Shown here: in pieces, positions 9,984-19,246 of the stretch
Position numbering within the stretch: position 1 is the first letter of the stretch
Layout of the letters: each line of letters starts with the position of its first letter
NCBI RefSeq assembly: GCF_029637605.1
Contig: NZ_CP121261.1
Location: forward strand, 2,790,001 to 2,854,000
DNA: 64,000 nucleotides
Reading direction: 5' to 3'
DNA from: Achromobacter spanius
GTDB lineage: Bacteria; Pseudomonadota; Gammaproteobacteria; Burkholderiales; Burkholderiaceae_B
Notes under the pieces: generated by a model
What the model was told of the DNA's origin: nothing
The model's database searches: none
Seen by the model: the letters and a program-made list of their open reading frames with translations, nothing else
Position numbers and translations under genes: made by a program

Positions 9984-10017
9984 GTTTTACTGCAAAAAAG
10001 TGACGGTTCTATGACAT
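9984..10017 (-). promoter_or_regulatory. PhoB box and -10 of ppk
   Basis: The minus strand reads ATGTCAT-AGAA-CCGTCAC (10017-10000), two Pho half-sites 11 bp apart. It is followed after exactly 10 bp by TAAAAC (9989-9984) as the -10. The architecture is the same as at pstS, though each half-site has one or two mismatches. The leader would be only about 15 bases if the first ATG is used. Confidence 0.65.
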
Positions 10018-10134
10018 AGCGACAAAACCGTAGCGTACGTCAAAAGCGGGACATATAGCGCACGCCACAACGTCGCCAAGCCCATGATCCATAAGCGAAA
10101 ACCCGTACCCAAGGGCACTGTCACATGGGATCTC

Positions 10135-10140
10135 TATAAT
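10135..10140 (+). promoter_or_regulatory. -10 element of ppx
   Basis: A perfect TATAAT sits 32 bp before the ppx start codon. No convincing -35 occurs at 16-18 bp. A single Pho-like half-site (CTGTCAC, 10118-10124) is 10 bp upstream of the -10, but its partner 11 bp further up is missing. Confidence 0.5.
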
Positions 10141-10172
10141 CAGGCCACCTCAAAGCCTATATTACGAGCCGC

Positions 10173-11660
10173 ATGGATCAACTTCTGGCCGCGGTGGACC
10201 TCGGGTCCAACAGCTTCCGCCTCTCTATCGGACGCATCGTTCAACAAGACGGTACGCCCCAGATCTACCAGATCGATCGCCTCAAGGAAACCGTTCGGCT
10301 TGCCGCCGGACTGGACGCCGAGAAACGCCTGGGCGACGACGCCATCGAACGCGCCATCGCCGTGCTTGAGCGTTTTGGCGACCGTCTGCGCAGCTTCCAT
10401 CCGAACCGGGTGCGCGCGGTGGCCACCAATACCTTCCGGGTGGCGCGCAACACGCGCGACTTCCTGCCCCGTGCCGAAGCGGCGCTGGGCTTTCCCATTG
10501 AAGTCATCGCGGGCCGCGAAGAAGCCCGCTTGATCTTTTCGGGCGTGGTCCACACGCTGCCCCCGTCGCCCAACAAGCGCCTGGTCATCGATATTGGCGG
10601 CGGGTCCACCGAAGTCATCATCGGCAAGGGGCACGAGCCTGGTCTGATGTCGTCGTTGTACATGGGCTGCGTCAGCTACAGCCGCCAGTTCTTCTCGGAC
10701 GGCGTGGTGGACGCGCACCAGATGAAGCAGGCAGAGCTTGCGGCGCGGCGTGAAATCGAAGTCATCGCCAAGCAATACCGCAAAACGGGCTGGAAAGAAG
10801 CCTATGGCTCTTCCGGCACCGCCAAGGCGCTGTTTGCCATCCTGACCGAAAGCCGCTTTTCCGACCGCGGCATTACCCGCGCCGGCCTGGCCAAGCTGAA
10901 AGACCGCATCGTGCGCTCGGGCCGTGTCATCCCGTCCGAGCTGCCGGGCATCAAGATCGAACGTTCGGACGTGCTGCCCGGCGGGCTGGCCATCATGAGC
11001 GCCCTGTTCGATGAACTGGGCATTGACGTCATGCACACCGGTGACGGCGCGCTGCGCCTTGGCGTGCTGTATGACCTGCTGGGCCGCGACGACGAGCACG
11101 ACAAGCGCGACGAATCCGTGCGCCAGTTCATGAAGCGCTACCACGTGGACGTGAACCAGGCGCGCCGTGTGCGCCATGCCGCGCTGACGCTGTTTGACGC
11201 CATGTTCCCCGAAGGCCAGGAACGCGCTGAACTTCGCCCGGCGCTGGGTTGGGCGGCGGACCTGCACGAAGTGGGGGTGTCGATTGCGCACAATGCGTAT
11301 CACAAGCACACCGCCTACGTGTTGGAAAACGCCGACATGCCGGGCTTCTCACGCGCCGACCAGCAACTGCTGGCGTTGCTGGCGCTGGGCCACCAGGGCA
11401 AGCTGACCAAGCTGGAACCGCTGATCCGCACCCGGGCGCAATGGAAAGCCATCCTGAGCCTGCGCCTGGCCGTGCTGTTGTTCCGCCGCCGCGGCGAAAT
11501 CGAGCCCCTGCCGCTGACCGCGTCGGTACGCGAAAGCTCCATCGTCGTGCGCGTCAACCGCGACTGGCTGACCCAGCACCCCTTGAGCGACTTCACGCTG
11601 CGCGCCGAAGAAGCGGAATGGAACAAGGTGGGCTTTTCTTTCGAATTGCTGGAATTCTGA
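10173..11660 (+). CDS. ppx: Exopolyphosphatase (Ppx/GppA family)
   Basis: This 495-aa cytoplasmic enzyme releases phosphate from the ends of polyphosphate and may also hydrolyse pppGpp. The ASKHA-type ATPase-like fold is shown by VDLGSNSFRL near the N-terminus, GREEARLIF, the second phosphate loop VIDIGGGSTEVI and GSSGTAKAL. The C-terminal half contains an HD-like region (RVRHAALTLFDAM, WAADLHEVG) and a final domain with FRRRGEIEPLPL. It is divergent from ppk with 209 bp between start codons, a common pairing that balances polyphosphate synthesis and breakdown. Confidence 0.95.
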   Translation: MDQLLAAVDLGSNSFRLSIGRIVQQDGTPQIYQIDRLKETVRLAAGLDAEKRLGDDAIERAIAVLERFGDRLRSFHPNRVRAVATNTFRVARNTRDFLPRAEAALGFPIEVIAGREEARLIFSGVVHTLPPSPNKRLVIDIGGGSTEVIIGKGHEPGLMSSLYMGCVSYSRQFFSDGVVDAHQMKQAELAARREIEVIAKQYRKTGWKEAYGSSGTAKALFAILTESRFSDRGITRAGLAKLKDRIVRSGRVIPSELPGIKIERSDVLPGGLAIMSALFDELGIDVMHTGDGALRLGVLYDLLGRDDEHDKRDESVRQFMKRYHVDVNQARRVRHAALTLFDAMFPEGQERAELRPALGWAADLHEVGVSIAHNAYHKHTAYVLENADMPGFSRADQQLLALLALGHQGKLTKLEPLIRTRAQWKAILSLRLAVLLFRRRGEIEPLPLTASVRESSIVVRVNRDWLTQHPLSDFTLRAEEAEWNKVGFSFELLEF

Positions 11661-11722
11661 TTCTGGCGTCGTCGCGCCTGTGCAAGGCGTGATCGGCGCA
11701 GATGGCGCGAACTGCGCGGACG

Positions 11723-11763
11723 AAAAAAAGCGGGCGACGGCGGTAACGCCCTCGCCCGCTTTT
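11723..11763. terminator. Bidirectional terminator between ppx and olsB
   Basis: AAAAGCGGGCGA (11726-11737) pairs perfectly with TCGCCCGCTTTT (11752-11763), with an inner GGCG-GTAA-CGCC hairpin. Seven A on the left and four T on the right let it work in both directions for the convergent genes. Confidence 0.9.
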
Positions 11764-11843
11764 ACGCTTTCACGCGCTTAATCTGGAGACAGATCTGTCT
11801 GCCGGTGCAACTGCCTGAGCTCAAGACGGATAGGCCGTGTGGC

Positions 11844-11874
11844 CCGCCGTATCAGCCTGATTTTCATACGGCGG
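11844..11874. other. Hairpin just 3' of olsB
   Basis: A perfect 9-bp stem (CCGCCGTAT with ATACGGCGG) with a 13-base loop lies 20 bp beyond the olsB stop. No T run follows on the minus strand. A separate 14-bp palindrome, AGACAGATCTGTCT, lies at 11787-11800. They are probably transcript-end structures backing up the terminator at 11723. Confidence 0.4.
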
Positions 11875-11893
11875 AGCAGGCGGCGCATGATGA

Positions 11894-12700
11894 TCAGCGC
11901 TGGCCGTTGACGGCCGCCGGTTGATCCAGGCCGAAGTGGCGGCGGTAACGCTCGTCCATCCGGTCCATCTTCAGCAACACCGGGAAGTCAGCGGCATTGA
12001 AATCCGGGTCCCAGGCGGGTTCGCCACAGACCCTGGCGCCCAACTTCAGGTAACCCTTGATCAGCGGCGGAACGCGCGCCGGCAAGGTGCTGTTCAATTT
12101 TTCCACCGGGTAGCGGTGCAGCGGGGTCACACTGGGTTCGCCGGCCCGGGGCAGCTTCGGCATGATGGTGCGCCAGACTTCGGCGGCAGTCACGCCATCG
12201 TCCCGCAGGCTGACGCTGGCGCAGCCCAGCACGTATTCGTAGCCGCCACGCCGCAGGTATTCCGTCAGGCCCGACCACAACAGCATGATCACCCCGCCGT
12301 TGCGGTAGTCCGAATGGGTGCACGACCGGCCTACTTCAACCAGTTGGTCGCGAATGGGACCCAGCCCGGAAAGGTCGAACTCTGATTGCGCGTAATAGCC
12401 GCCCGCTTCTCGCGCCTTTTCGGGCGTCAGGATGCGATACGTGCCGACGACGCGGCCCGTATCCATTTCGCGCACCATCAGGTGTTCGCAAAAGGGGTCG
12501 AAGCGGTCGTGCTCAATGCCGTCAAGCGCGTCGGGAAACACCGCGCCCATGTCCTCGGTGAAGACGTCGTAACGCAGACGTTGGATCTGCTCGATTTCTT
12601 CAGCCGTGCGCGCCAAGCCCACCGCCAGCACTTTCGGGGCGTTGCCCTTCCAAGGTTCAGCGGGATTACGGCTTGGGGTGGTGCGTGCTAGTTCAAGCAT
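11894..12700 (-). CDS. olsB: OlsB-like N-acyltransferase (ornithine lipid synthesis), GNAT fold
   Basis: This 268-aa protein has the acyltransferase fold of OlsB, which joins a 3-hydroxyacyl chain to ornithine as the first step to ornithine lipids. Visible family features are QRLRYDVFTEDMGA near residue 40, DRFDPFCEHLMV, the GTYRIL strand, VEVGRSCTHSDYRNGGVIMLLW (the acyl-donor segment) and the C-terminal PPLIKGYLKLGARVCGEPAWD. Ornithine lipids replace phospholipids during phosphate limitation in many proteobacteria, so its place at the end of the pst-ppk-ppx block is suggestive. I found no clear Pho box upstream, however. No olsA is adjacent. A related GNAT acyltransferase acting on another amine is possible. 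Confidence 0.75.
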   Translation of the reverse strand: MLELARTTPSRNPAEPWKGNAPKVLAVGLARTAEEIEQIQRLRYDVFTEDMGAVFPDALDGIEHDRFDPFCEHLMVREMDTGRVVGTYRILTPEKAREAGGYYAQSEFDLSGLGPIRDQLVEVGRSCTHSDYRNGGVIMLLWSGLTEYLRRGGYEYVLGCASVSLRDDGVTAAEVWRTIMPKLPRAGEPSVTPLHRYPVEKLNSTLPARVPPLIKGYLKLGARVCGEPAWDPDFNAADFPVLLKMDRMDERYRRHFGLDQPAAVNGQR

Positions 12701-12859
12701 TGCGCGAAGCTCCTAGAGAGTCCAGTCAGTTTGGACGCCCTGTATGTCAAAGACTTGACCGATATGTTACGTGACTATGAAGTTTAGTTCGGAGGAGATA
12801 GGTCAATTTAGGGCAAATCTCGACAAAACTTTACAAAGCAATACTTGGTGGAAATGCAC

Positions 12860-12894
12860 AAAAGCCACCCACCGCTAAGCGGTGAGTGGCTTTT
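12860..12894. terminator. Terminator-like hairpin after glmM
   Basis: AAAAGCCAC-C-CACCGCT pairs with AGCGGTG-A-GTGGCTTTT, a 16-bp stem with one mismatch and a tiny loop. Flanking A and T runs of four bases are short. It ends the folP-glmM transcript and may also act on plus-strand transcription. Confidence 0.65.
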
Positions 12895-12918
12895 GGGGAC
12901 ACAGTCAGGAGGCCGGGC

Positions 12919-14262
12919 TTAAGCCAAGCTGGCGGCAAGCTTCTCTGCGCAGGAAACAGCAAGCGATTCATCTTCCGCTTCGACCATCAAGCGCAATTTC
13001 GGTTCAGTGCCTGAAGCGCGGATCAGAATACGGCCGCGGCCGTTCAGTTCCGCCTCGACCGCTGCGCGCGCGGCGGTCAGACCCGCGTGGGTCTTCCAGT
13101 CTTGACCAGGCGCCAAGGGCACGTTGATCATTTTTTGCGGGTACATCCGCAGATCGCGCACCCATTGGGCCATCGTCTCGCCGCTGCGGCGCAGCGCCGT
13201 CAGCACTTGCAAGGCAGCGATGATGCCGTCGCCCGTGGAGTGGCAATCCAGGCACAGCAGGTGGCCGGAGCTTTCGCCGCCGTACTGCCAGCCGCGAGCC
13301 TGCATTTGCTCGAGCACGTAGCGGTCGCCCACGTTGGCGCGCTCGAAGCCCACGCCCAGGCGCTTCATCTCGCGCTCGAAGCCGAAATTGGTCATCAGGG
13401 TGCCAACCACGCCGTCGACTTTGCCACGCTGCATGCGCTCGCGCACGATGGCGTACAGCAGTTCGTCGCCGTTATAGATGCGGCCTTCGCCGTCCACAAC
13501 CTGCAGGCGGTCGGCGTCGCCATCCAGGGCGATGCCCAGGTGCGCGCCACGGGCCTGCACTTCCTTGGCCAGGGATTCGGGATGCAAGGCACCCACGCCC
13601 TTGTTGATATTGAAGCCGTCCGGATGCACGCCAATGGCGTGTACCTCGGCGCCCAGCTCGCGGAAGACGTGCGGGGCGATGTTGTAGGCGGCGCCGTGCG
13701 CGGCGTCCACAACGATCTTCATGCCGTTCAGGTCCAGGTCGTTCGGGAAGGTGCTCTTGCAGAACTCGATGTAGCGGCCCTGCGAGTCCGACATGCGGCG
13801 GGCACGGCCCAAGCCTTCGGAACTGACGCAGCCCAGCGGCTCGTCCAGCGCCGCTTCAATAGCGCTCTCGATTTCGTCCGGCAGCTTCATGCCCTGCGCC
13901 GAGAAGAACTTGATGCCGTTGTCCTGATACGGATTGTGCGAGGCGCTGATGACGATGCCCGCCACCAAACGCAGTGCCCGGGTCAGGTAGGCCACGGCCG
14001 GCGTCGGGATGGGGCCGGCCAGCAGCACGTCGATGCCGGCGGCGGACAAGCCCGCTTCCAGGGCGGATTCGAGCATATAGCCCGAAATGCGCGTGTCCTT
14101 GCCGATGACGACCTGCGGGCGACTGCCGCCGCGCACGGCGTGTTCGCGCGCCAGCACCCGGCCGGCGGCATAACCCAGGCGCAGCGCGAATTCGGCGTTG
14201 ATCACCGAACCGCCGACTTCACCACGCACCCCATCGGTGCCGAAATACTTGCGTTGACTCAT
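12919..14262 (-). CDS. glmM: Phosphoglucosamine mutase
   Basis: This 447-aa enzyme converts glucosamine-6-phosphate to glucosamine-1-phosphate for UDP-GlcNAc, and so for peptidoglycan and LPS. The N-terminus [13 protein letters not shown] is diagnostic. The phosphoserine loop is [19 protein letters not shown] with the active Ser near residue 103. The metal-binding loop is [10 protein letters not shown], the sugar loop [10 protein letters not shown], and the C-terminal phosphate loop [14 protein letters not shown]. Its start overlaps the folP stop by four bases, the same arrangement as in E. coli, where folP and glmM are also adjacent. Confidence 0.97.
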   Translation of the reverse strand: MSQRKYFGTDGVRGEVGGSVINAEFALRLGYAAGRVLAREHAVRGGSRPQVVIGKDTRISGYMLESALEAGLSAAGIDVLLAGPIPTPAVAYLTRALRLVAGIVISASHNPYQDNGIKFFSAQGMKLPDEIESAIEAALDEPLGCVSSEGLGRARRMSDSQGRYIEFCKSTFPNDLDLNGMKIVVDAAHGAAYNIAPHVFRELGAEVHAIGVHPDGFNINKGVGALHPESLAKEVQARGAHLGIALDGDADRLQVVDGEGRIYNGDELLYAIVRERMQRGKVDGVVGTLMTNFGFEREMKRLGVGFERANVGDRYVLEQMQARGWQYGGESSGHLLCLDCHSTGDGIIAALQVLTALRRSGETMAQWVRDLRMYPQKMINVPLAPGQDWKTHAGLTAARAAVEAELNGRGRILIRASGTEPKLRLMVEAEDESLAVSCAEKLAASLA

Positions 14263-15104
14263 GAACTGATAGCTCCTTGTTCAGCCGCATGCCATACCTT
14301 AAGGGCATCCACGGTGGCAGCGACATCGTGCACACGCACGATGGAAGCGCCCCGGGACACGCAGGCAAGCGCTGCGGCGATGCTGCCGGACAGCCGGTCG
14401 CCGACCGGTCGGCCCGTGGCCTGCCCGATCATGTTCTTGCGCGACAGGCCGATCAGCAATGGATAACCGGTGCTGCGCAAGCTGGACAAGCGGCGCAGCA
14501 ATTGGAAGTTTTGGTCCGCCGTCTTGCCGAACCCGAATCCCGGGTCCAGCACGATACGGCGAGGGTCGACCCAGGCCGCGCGCAGCTTCTGCGCGCGAGA
14601 CCCCAGGAAGAGTCCGATTTCACCGATCAGGTCGGTGTATTCGGGGGGCGAGGCCTGCATGGTGCGAGGCTCGCCCTTCATGTGCATCACGCACAGCCCG
14701 CAGCGCGATTGCGCCACCGCCTCGATGGCGCCGGGCTGGCGAAAGCCATAGATGTCGTTGATCATGTCGGCGCCCGCGTCCAGCGTGGCGCGCATGACTT
14801 CCGGCTTGAAGGTGTCGATGGATAACGGCACGCCGCAATCGCGCAGCGCCTCGATCACGGGCAACAGGCGGTCGAGTTCATCGGCCACGGAAACCGGGTC
14901 GGCGCCAGGGCGTGTGGACTCACCGCCCAGATCCAGGATCTGCGCGCCCTCTTCGATCAAGCGACGCGCGTGCGACACCGCGGAATCCGTATCGTCGTGC
15001 TGGCCGCCGTCGGAAAACGAATCCGGCGTGACATTGACGATACCCATGACAAGCGGGCGCTCGAGATCAAACTCGAAGCGCCCGCAAAGGAAGTTATTTG
15101 CCAT
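14259..15104 (-). CDS. folP: Dihydropteroate synthase
   Basis: This 281-aa cytoplasmic enzyme condenses p-aminobenzoate with 6-hydroxymethyl-dihydropterin diphosphate in folate synthesis and is the sulfonamide target. [15 protein letters not shown] is the pterin-diphosphate loop, [13 protein letters not shown] the second signature, and [31 protein letters not shown] and the C-terminal RVHDV segment complete the TIM-barrel motifs. It lies 18 bp after ftsH and overlaps glmM by ATGA, so the three genes are probably cotranscribed. Confidence 0.97.
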   Translation of the reverse strand: MANNFLCGRFEFDLERPLVMGIVNVTPDSFSDGGQHDDTDSAVSHARRLIEEGAQILDLGGESTRPGADPVSVADELDRLLPVIEALRDCGVPLSIDTFKPEVMRATLDAGADMINDIYGFRQPGAIEAVAQSRCGLCVMHMKGEPRTMQASPPEYTDLIGEIGLFLGSRAQKLRAAWVDPRRIVLDPGFGFGKTADQNFQLLRRLSSLRSTGYPLLIGLSRKNMIGQATGRPVGDRLSGSIAAALACVSRGASIVRVHDVAATVDALKVWHAAEQGAISS

Positions 15105-15122
15105 GACTCAGGACAAAAAACC

Positions 15123-17015
15123 TCAGACTGCTGCAGCCGTGCTGCCGTCAGCCGCCAGACCGGTGCTGGGAGGCGGCGTGTCGGTGGAATCCGACGGGCC
15201 TTGCGGCGTTTTCGGGGGACGCGGAGGACGGCCCTCGATGATGTCGTTGATCTGGTCGGCGTCGATGGTTTCCCATTCGAGCAGCGCGGACGTCATCACT
15301 TCGACCTTGTCACGGTTTTCATCCAGGATCTTGCGCGCGACTTGGTATTGCTCGTCGATGATGCGGCGGATCTCGGTGTCCACCTTCTGCATGGTGGCTT
15401 CGGACATGTGGGTCGTCTTGGTGACGCTGCGGCCCAGGAAGACTTCGCCTTCGTTCTCGGCGTAGACCATCGGACCCAGTTCGTCCGTCATGCCGTAGCG
15501 GGTGACGATGTCGCGGGCGATGGCGGTGGCGCGTTCGAAGTCGTTCGAGGCGCCCGTCGTCATCTGGTCCATGAACAGTTCTTCGGCGATACGGCCACCG
15601 AACAGCACGGCGATGGTCGACAGCAGACGGCCCTTGTCCATGCTGTAGCGGTCGGTTTCAGGCAACTGCATCGTCACGCCCAGCGCACGGCCGCGCGGGA
15701 TGATGGTGACTTTGTGGACCGGGTCGGTCTTGGGCAACATGCGGGCGACGATCGCGTGGCCGGACTCGTGGTACGCGGTGTTCTTGCGTTCCTCTTCGGG
15801 CATGACGATCGAGCGGCGCTCGGCGCCCATGATGATCTTGTCCTTGGCCTTTTCGAAGTCGGACATATCCACCGTGCGGCCATTGCGGCGCGCGGCGAAC
15901 AAGGCAGCTTCGTTGACCAGGTTGGCCAGGTCGGCGCCCGAAAAACCGGGGCAGCCGCGCGCCAGGATGGTCGCGTCGACGTTGGGCGACAGCGGAACCT
16001 TGCGCATATGGACTTTCAGGATCTGCTCGCGGCCACGGATATCGGGCAGCGGCACCACGACCTGGCGGTCGAAACGGCCGGGACGCAGCAGCGCCGGATC
16101 CAGCACGTCAGGACGGTTGGTTGCGGCGATCACGATGACGCCCTGGCCGGATTCGAAGCCGTCCATTTCAACCAGCATCTGGTTCAGGGTCTGTTCGCGT
16201 TCGTCGTTGCCGCCACCCAGGCCAGCGCCACGCTGACGGCCCACGGCATCAATTTCATCAATGAAGATGATGCAAGGCGCGTGCTTCTTGGCGTTTTCGA
16301 ACATGTCGCGGACACGGGCCGCGCCCACGCCGACAAACATTTCAACGAAGTCCGAACCCGAGATGCTGAAAAACGGCACCTTGGCTTCACCGGCGATGGC
16401 CTTGGCCAGCAGCGTCTTGCCGGTACCGGGCGAGCCCACCATCAGCACGCCGCGCGGGATACGACCACCAAGCTTTTGGAACTTGCTGGGGTCCCGCAGG
16501 AAGTCGACCAATTCCTGAACGTCTTCCTTCGCTTCATCGCAGCCCGCGACGTCGGCAAAGGTGATTTGGTTGGTGTTTTCGTCGAGCATGCGGGCGCGTG
16601 ATTTGCCGAAGCTGAATGCCCCGCCCTTGCCGCCGCCCTGCATCTGTCGCATGAAGAACACCCACACGCCGATCAACAACAGCATGGGGAACCACGACAC
16701 GAAGATGCTCATCAACAGCGATTGCTCTTCACGCGGCTTGCCGGAAACCTGGACGCCGTACTTCAGCAGATCGGAGACCATCCAGAGGTCGCCCGGCGAA
16801 GTCAGCGTATAGGCGCGGCCCGCGTCCGGGGTGACGTACAGCACATCGCCCTGAACGTCGACCTTGCGGATACGTCCCGCCTTGGCGTCGTCCATGAACT
16901 GCGTGTAGCTCACGCCGTCCTGGGTCTGAGCGCGTCCGTCGAACTGTTTGAAGACGGTGAACAGCACCAGGGCTATCACCATCCAAACAGCGACTTTCGA
17001 AAATGAATTATTCAA
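15123..17015 (-). CDS. ftsH: ATP-dependent zinc metalloprotease FtsH
   Basis: This membrane-anchored AAA+ protease degrades misfolded membrane proteins and short-lived regulators. I place the start at a TTG (17015) preceded by AGGAG at 7 bp, giving a 630-aa protein beginning [10 protein letters not shown], the usual FtsH N-terminus. An ATG 20 codons upstream adds unrelated residues. A membrane helix (about 8-25), a periplasmic domain and a second helix ([20 protein letters not shown]) precede Walker A GSPGTGKT, Walker [12 protein letters not shown], the second region of homology [19 protein letters not shown] and the zinc site HESGH. The C-terminal tail is proline-rich. TTGACA (17086-17081) with a poor -10 17 bp on is a possible promoter. 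Confidence 0.95.
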   Translation of the reverse strand: MNNSFSKVAVWMVIALVLFTVFKQFDGRAQTQDGVSYTQFMDDAKAGRIRKVDVQGDVLYVTPDAGRAYTLTSPGDLWMVSDLLKYGVQVSGKPREEQSLLMSIFVSWFPMLLLIGVWVFFMRQMQGGGKGGAFSFGKSRARMLDENTNQITFADVAGCDEAKEDVQELVDFLRDPSKFQKLGGRIPRGVLMVGSPGTGKTLLAKAIAGEAKVPFFSISGSDFVEMFVGVGAARVRDMFENAKKHAPCIIFIDEIDAVGRQRGAGLGGGNDEREQTLNQMLVEMDGFESGQGVIVIAATNRPDVLDPALLRPGRFDRQVVVPLPDIRGREQILKVHMRKVPLSPNVDATILARGCPGFSGADLANLVNEAALFAARRNGRTVDMSDFEKAKDKIIMGAERRSIVMPEEERKNTAYHESGHAIVARMLPKTDPVHKVTIIPRGRALGVTMQLPETDRYSMDKGRLLSTIAVLFGGRIAEELFMDQMTTGASNDFERATAIARDIVTRYGMTDELGPMVYAENEGEVFLGRSVTKTTHMSEATMQKVDTEIRRIIDEQYQVARKILDENRDKVEVMTSALLEWETIDADQINDIIEGRPPRPPKTPQGPSDSTDTPPPSTGLAADGSTAAAV

Positions 17016-17231
17016 GGTCGATCTCCTGCTTTCGATTCCGACCAGCGACCGCGCACCCGCGTATGGCACAGTCACAAGTATGTCAATAGCCCATTCTACC
17101 CTGTTGGACCCGATTGCGTCCTGGGATCCCTGGGGCCCGTGTAGTTACGTCTGATTTGTCGTTATGGTGGTCGTTGTCTCGGCAAGCAGGTCAGCTTTTT
17201 AGGGGTTCAAGGCAACATGCCCCGACCCGGG

Positions 17232-17864
17232 TTATTTCAGATCGCGCGCAACCAGAAAGGTTTCAGAGGATTTATCCCGTGAGGCCTTCGGCTTGCGCTC
17301 GACCACCCGCTTGAAGTGCTGTTTGAAGGACTGCACGATCTGCGAAAATCCGCTGCCGTGGAAGGCCTTGACGATCAGCGCCCCGTTGGGCTTGAGATGG
17401 GCGCGGGAAAACTCCATCGCCAGCTCGCACACATGCTGAATGCGGGCGGAGTCGGCGCTACCCACGCCTGACAAGTTGGGGGCCATGTCCGAGATTACAA
17501 GGTCCACGGCGCGAGATCCGACCATGTCTTCCAATTGTTTCAGAACGTCATCGTCGCGGAAGTCGCCCTGGATGAATTCCACCCCGGCCACCGGCTCCAT
17601 CGGGAGCAGATCCAGCGCAATGATTCGTCCGTCAACGACACCACCCGGGCCGGCCAGGCGCTCGCGCGCCACTTGGGACCAACTGCCGGGCGCCGAACCC
17701 AGATCGATGACCAGGTCGCCCCGCCGCATCAGCTTTTCGGTATCCAGGATCTCGATCAGCTTGAAGGCGGCGCGGGCGCGATAGCCCTTCTGTTGCGCCA
17801 GCTTCACATAGGGATCGTTGATGTGCTGGTGAATCCAGTCTTTAGAGAATTTATTCTTGGCCAT
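17232..17864 (-). CDS. rlmE: 23S rRNA 2'-O-methyltransferase RlmE
   Basis: This 210-aa enzyme methylates the ribose of U2552 in 23S rRNA during late 50S assembly. [17 protein letters not shown] is the S-adenosylmethionine loop. The catalytic K-D-K-E set is visible as the early lysine before [10 protein letters not shown], the Asp of VISDMAPN, the Lys of ALIVKAFHG and the Glu in the C-terminal SSETFLVAR segment. The start is 18 bp from the divergent yhbY start, so the two promoters must overlap the coding regions. A 216-bp gap separates it from ftsH, which follows on the same strand as in E. coli. Confidence 0.96.
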   Translation of the reverse strand: MAKNKFSKDWIHQHINDPYVKLAQQKGYRARAAFKLIEILDTEKLMRRGDLVIDLGSAPGSWSQVARERLAGPGGVVDGRIIALDLLPMEPVAGVEFIQGDFRDDDVLKQLEDMVGSRAVDLVISDMAPNLSGVGSADSARIQHVCELAMEFSRAHLKPNGALIVKAFHGSGFSQIVQSFKQHFKRVVERKPKASRDKSSETFLVARDLK

Positions 17865-17882
17865 TACCGTACAATTCCACGC

Positions 17883-18485
17883 ATGCCTATATTAGAACTT
17901 ACCTCTCGTGAGCGCAGCGACCTTCGCTCCGCCGCTCACCCTCTGCGCCCCGTCGTCCTGATTGGCGACAATGGCCTGACCGACGCCGTGCTCAAGGAAA
18001 TCGACTTGGCACTGGCTTCCCACGGCCTCATCAAGGTGCGCGCCGGCGGCGATGACCGCGAGGCCCGCGAGACCATGTTGTCGACCATCTGCGACACCCT
18101 GTCTTGCGCCGCGGTGCACCATTTGGGCAAGACCCTGATTCTTTTCCGCCCGCTGGCCGGCAACATCAAGCCTGCCGCCCTGGCAGCGATGGAGCCCGAG
18201 GCTCCCGCCAAGCGCCGCGCTTCCGAACCGTACACGCCGAAGAAGCTGGCCGCCGAAGGCAAAAGCCTTGCCAAGCGCCCGCGCCGCAGCGAGTCCGAAG
18301 AGCCCAAGCCAGCCAAGACGCGTTTCGTGCCGCAAGACCAACTGAACAAGAACGGCAAGCCGATGCGCCCCAGCAACAAGCGGGCTACCGCCAGCGGCCA
18401 CGGCATTCCGCGCCGCGCCGGCAGCGCGCTCAGCCTGCGCGCCGGAGCTCGCAGCGGCACCAGCCGCAAGACGTCGAAAAGATAA
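17883..18485 (+). CDS. yhbY: YhbY-type CRS1/CRM RNA-binding protein with long basic tail
   Basis: This 200-aa protein probably acts in 50S ribosome assembly. Residues 1 to about 98 form the CRM domain: [39 protein letters not shown], then LIKVRAGG, a GxxG-like loop and the final strand [11 protein letters not shown]. coli YhbY is about 97 aa, so the last 100 residues are an extra, low-complexity, Lys/Arg/Pro/Ser-rich tail (for example [14 protein letters not shown]) that could add non-specific RNA affinity. The ATG at 17883 fits the start of domain homology. It is divergent from rlmE and convergent with greA. Confidence 0.9.
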   Translation: MPILELTSRERSDLRSAAHPLRPVVLIGDNGLTDAVLKEIDLALASHGLIKVRAGGDDREARETMLSTICDTLSCAAVHHLGKTLILFRPLAGNIKPAALAAMEPEAPAKRRASEPYTPKKLAAEGKSLAKRPRRSESEEPKPAKTRFVPQDQLNKNGKPMRPSNKRATASGHGIPRRAGSALSLRAGARSGTSRKTSKR

Positions 18486-18524
18486 GGCCGGGCACAAAAA
18501 CGGGCGCCTGACGCGCCCGGTCCA

Positions 18525-18583
18525 CCATAGCGATCCGCGCAGTCTCCGCGGGCACTCAGCCTGAATCAGGCTTCGAGCTATGG
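18525..18583. other. Nested dyads between yhbY and greA
   Basis: CCATAGC (18525-18531) pairs with GCTATGG (18577-18583) and encloses a CCGCG/CGCGG element plus a perfect AGCCTGA-A-TCAGGCT hairpin (18558-18572). Another stem, CGGGCG/CGCCCG, lies at about 18501-18519. None has a good T run, though CGTTTTG follows on the plus strand. It could be a shared transcription end or a structured small RNA. Confidence 0.35.
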
Positions 18584-18615
18584 CGTTTTGACAGTTTACC
18601 GCTAAGGCGAGCGCG

Positions 18616-19092
18616 TTAGATGTAACGCACGCCCAGAACTTCGTATTCGCGAACGCCAGCCGGGGCCTTGACCTCGACCACATCGCCTTCGCTCTTGCCG
18701 ATCAGCGCGCGCGCCACCGGGCTGGAGACGGAAATCAGGTTGGCCTTGATGTCAGCCTCGACGTCGCCCACGATCTGGTACGTGACGCGGTCACCGGAAT
18801 CCAGGTCTTCGATGTCGACGGTTGCGCCAAACACGGCACGGCCTTCGGCGTCCAAAGCAGTGGGGTCAATCAGGTGGGCATTGGAAAGCGTGCCTTCAAG
18901 TTCGGCAATCCGGCCTTCGATAAAGCCTTGGCGCTCGCGAGCAGCGTCATATTCGGCGTTTTCCGACAGATCACCCTGTGCACGCGCTTCGGCGATGGCA
19001 TTGATAACGGCAGGGCGTTCCACGGTTTTCAGCCGCTGGAGCTCTTCTTGCAAGCGCTCGGCCCCGCGCACGGTCAAAGGAATGGCAGACAT
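18616..19092 (-). CDS. greA: Transcription elongation factor GreA
   Basis: This 158-aa protein stimulates RNA polymerase to cleave backtracked transcripts. The N-terminal coiled coil contains [17 protein letters not shown] and the acidic-tip segment [20 protein letters not shown]. The C-terminal domain has [33 protein letters not shown] and ends YEVLGVRYI. The ATG at 19092 gives the standard GreA length; an open frame extending further upstream has no GreA similarity. The leader contains a terminator-like hairpin 23-47 bases before the start codon. In related genomes greA often follows carB, but here carB lies 9 kb away. Confidence 0.97.
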   Translation of the reverse strand: MSAIPLTVRGAERLQEELQRLKTVERPAVINAIAEARAQGDLSENAEYDAARERQGFIEGRIAELEGTLSNAHLIDPTALDAEGRAVFGATVDIEDLDSGDRVTYQIVGDVEADIKANLISVSSPVARALIGKSEGDVVEVKAPAGVREYEVLGVRYI

Positions 19093-19102
19093 GTCGTTTC
19101 CC

Positions 19103-19139
19103 AAACAAAAAGTAGAAAACGCCCCGAAGGAGCGTTCTC
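19103..19139 (-). promoter_or_regulatory. Terminator-like hairpin in the greA leader
   Basis: On the minus strand AACGCTCC pairs with GGGGCGTT around a tiny loop, followed by TTCTACTTTTTG. This sits between the likely greA promoter and its ATG (19092), an arrangement that could attenuate greA or release a short leader RNA, as the GraL RNA does in the E. coli greA leader. Confidence 0.5.
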
Positions 19140-19212
19140 GGTGAAGGTCGTTACCCCGGCGCGCACCTGCCATCGGGACATCAATCAATGCGAGGCAAGC
19201 GGCGCGGACGAC

Positions 19213-19246
19213 CAAAACAAAACCCCGGCTCGGGTCGGAACCGGGG
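19213..19246 (-). terminator. Intrinsic terminator after the NCS2 permease gene
   Basis: CCCCGG (19246-19241 on the minus strand) pairs with CCGGGG (19228-19223) across a GC-rich loop and is followed by TTTTGTTTTGG. It lies 230 bp after the permease stop and upstream of greA. Confidence 0.7.

Noticed and set aside
12701..12860. A Pho box upstream of olsB
   Set aside because: GTCAA-AGAC-TTGAC and single TGTC-like pieces occur, but no two half-sites lie 11 bp apart with a -10 at 10 bp.
17058..17086. A confident ftsH promoter (TTGACA-N17-TACGCG)
   Set aside because: The -35 is perfect but the -10 is poor. Heat-shock consensus is absent, so I only mention it under ftsH.
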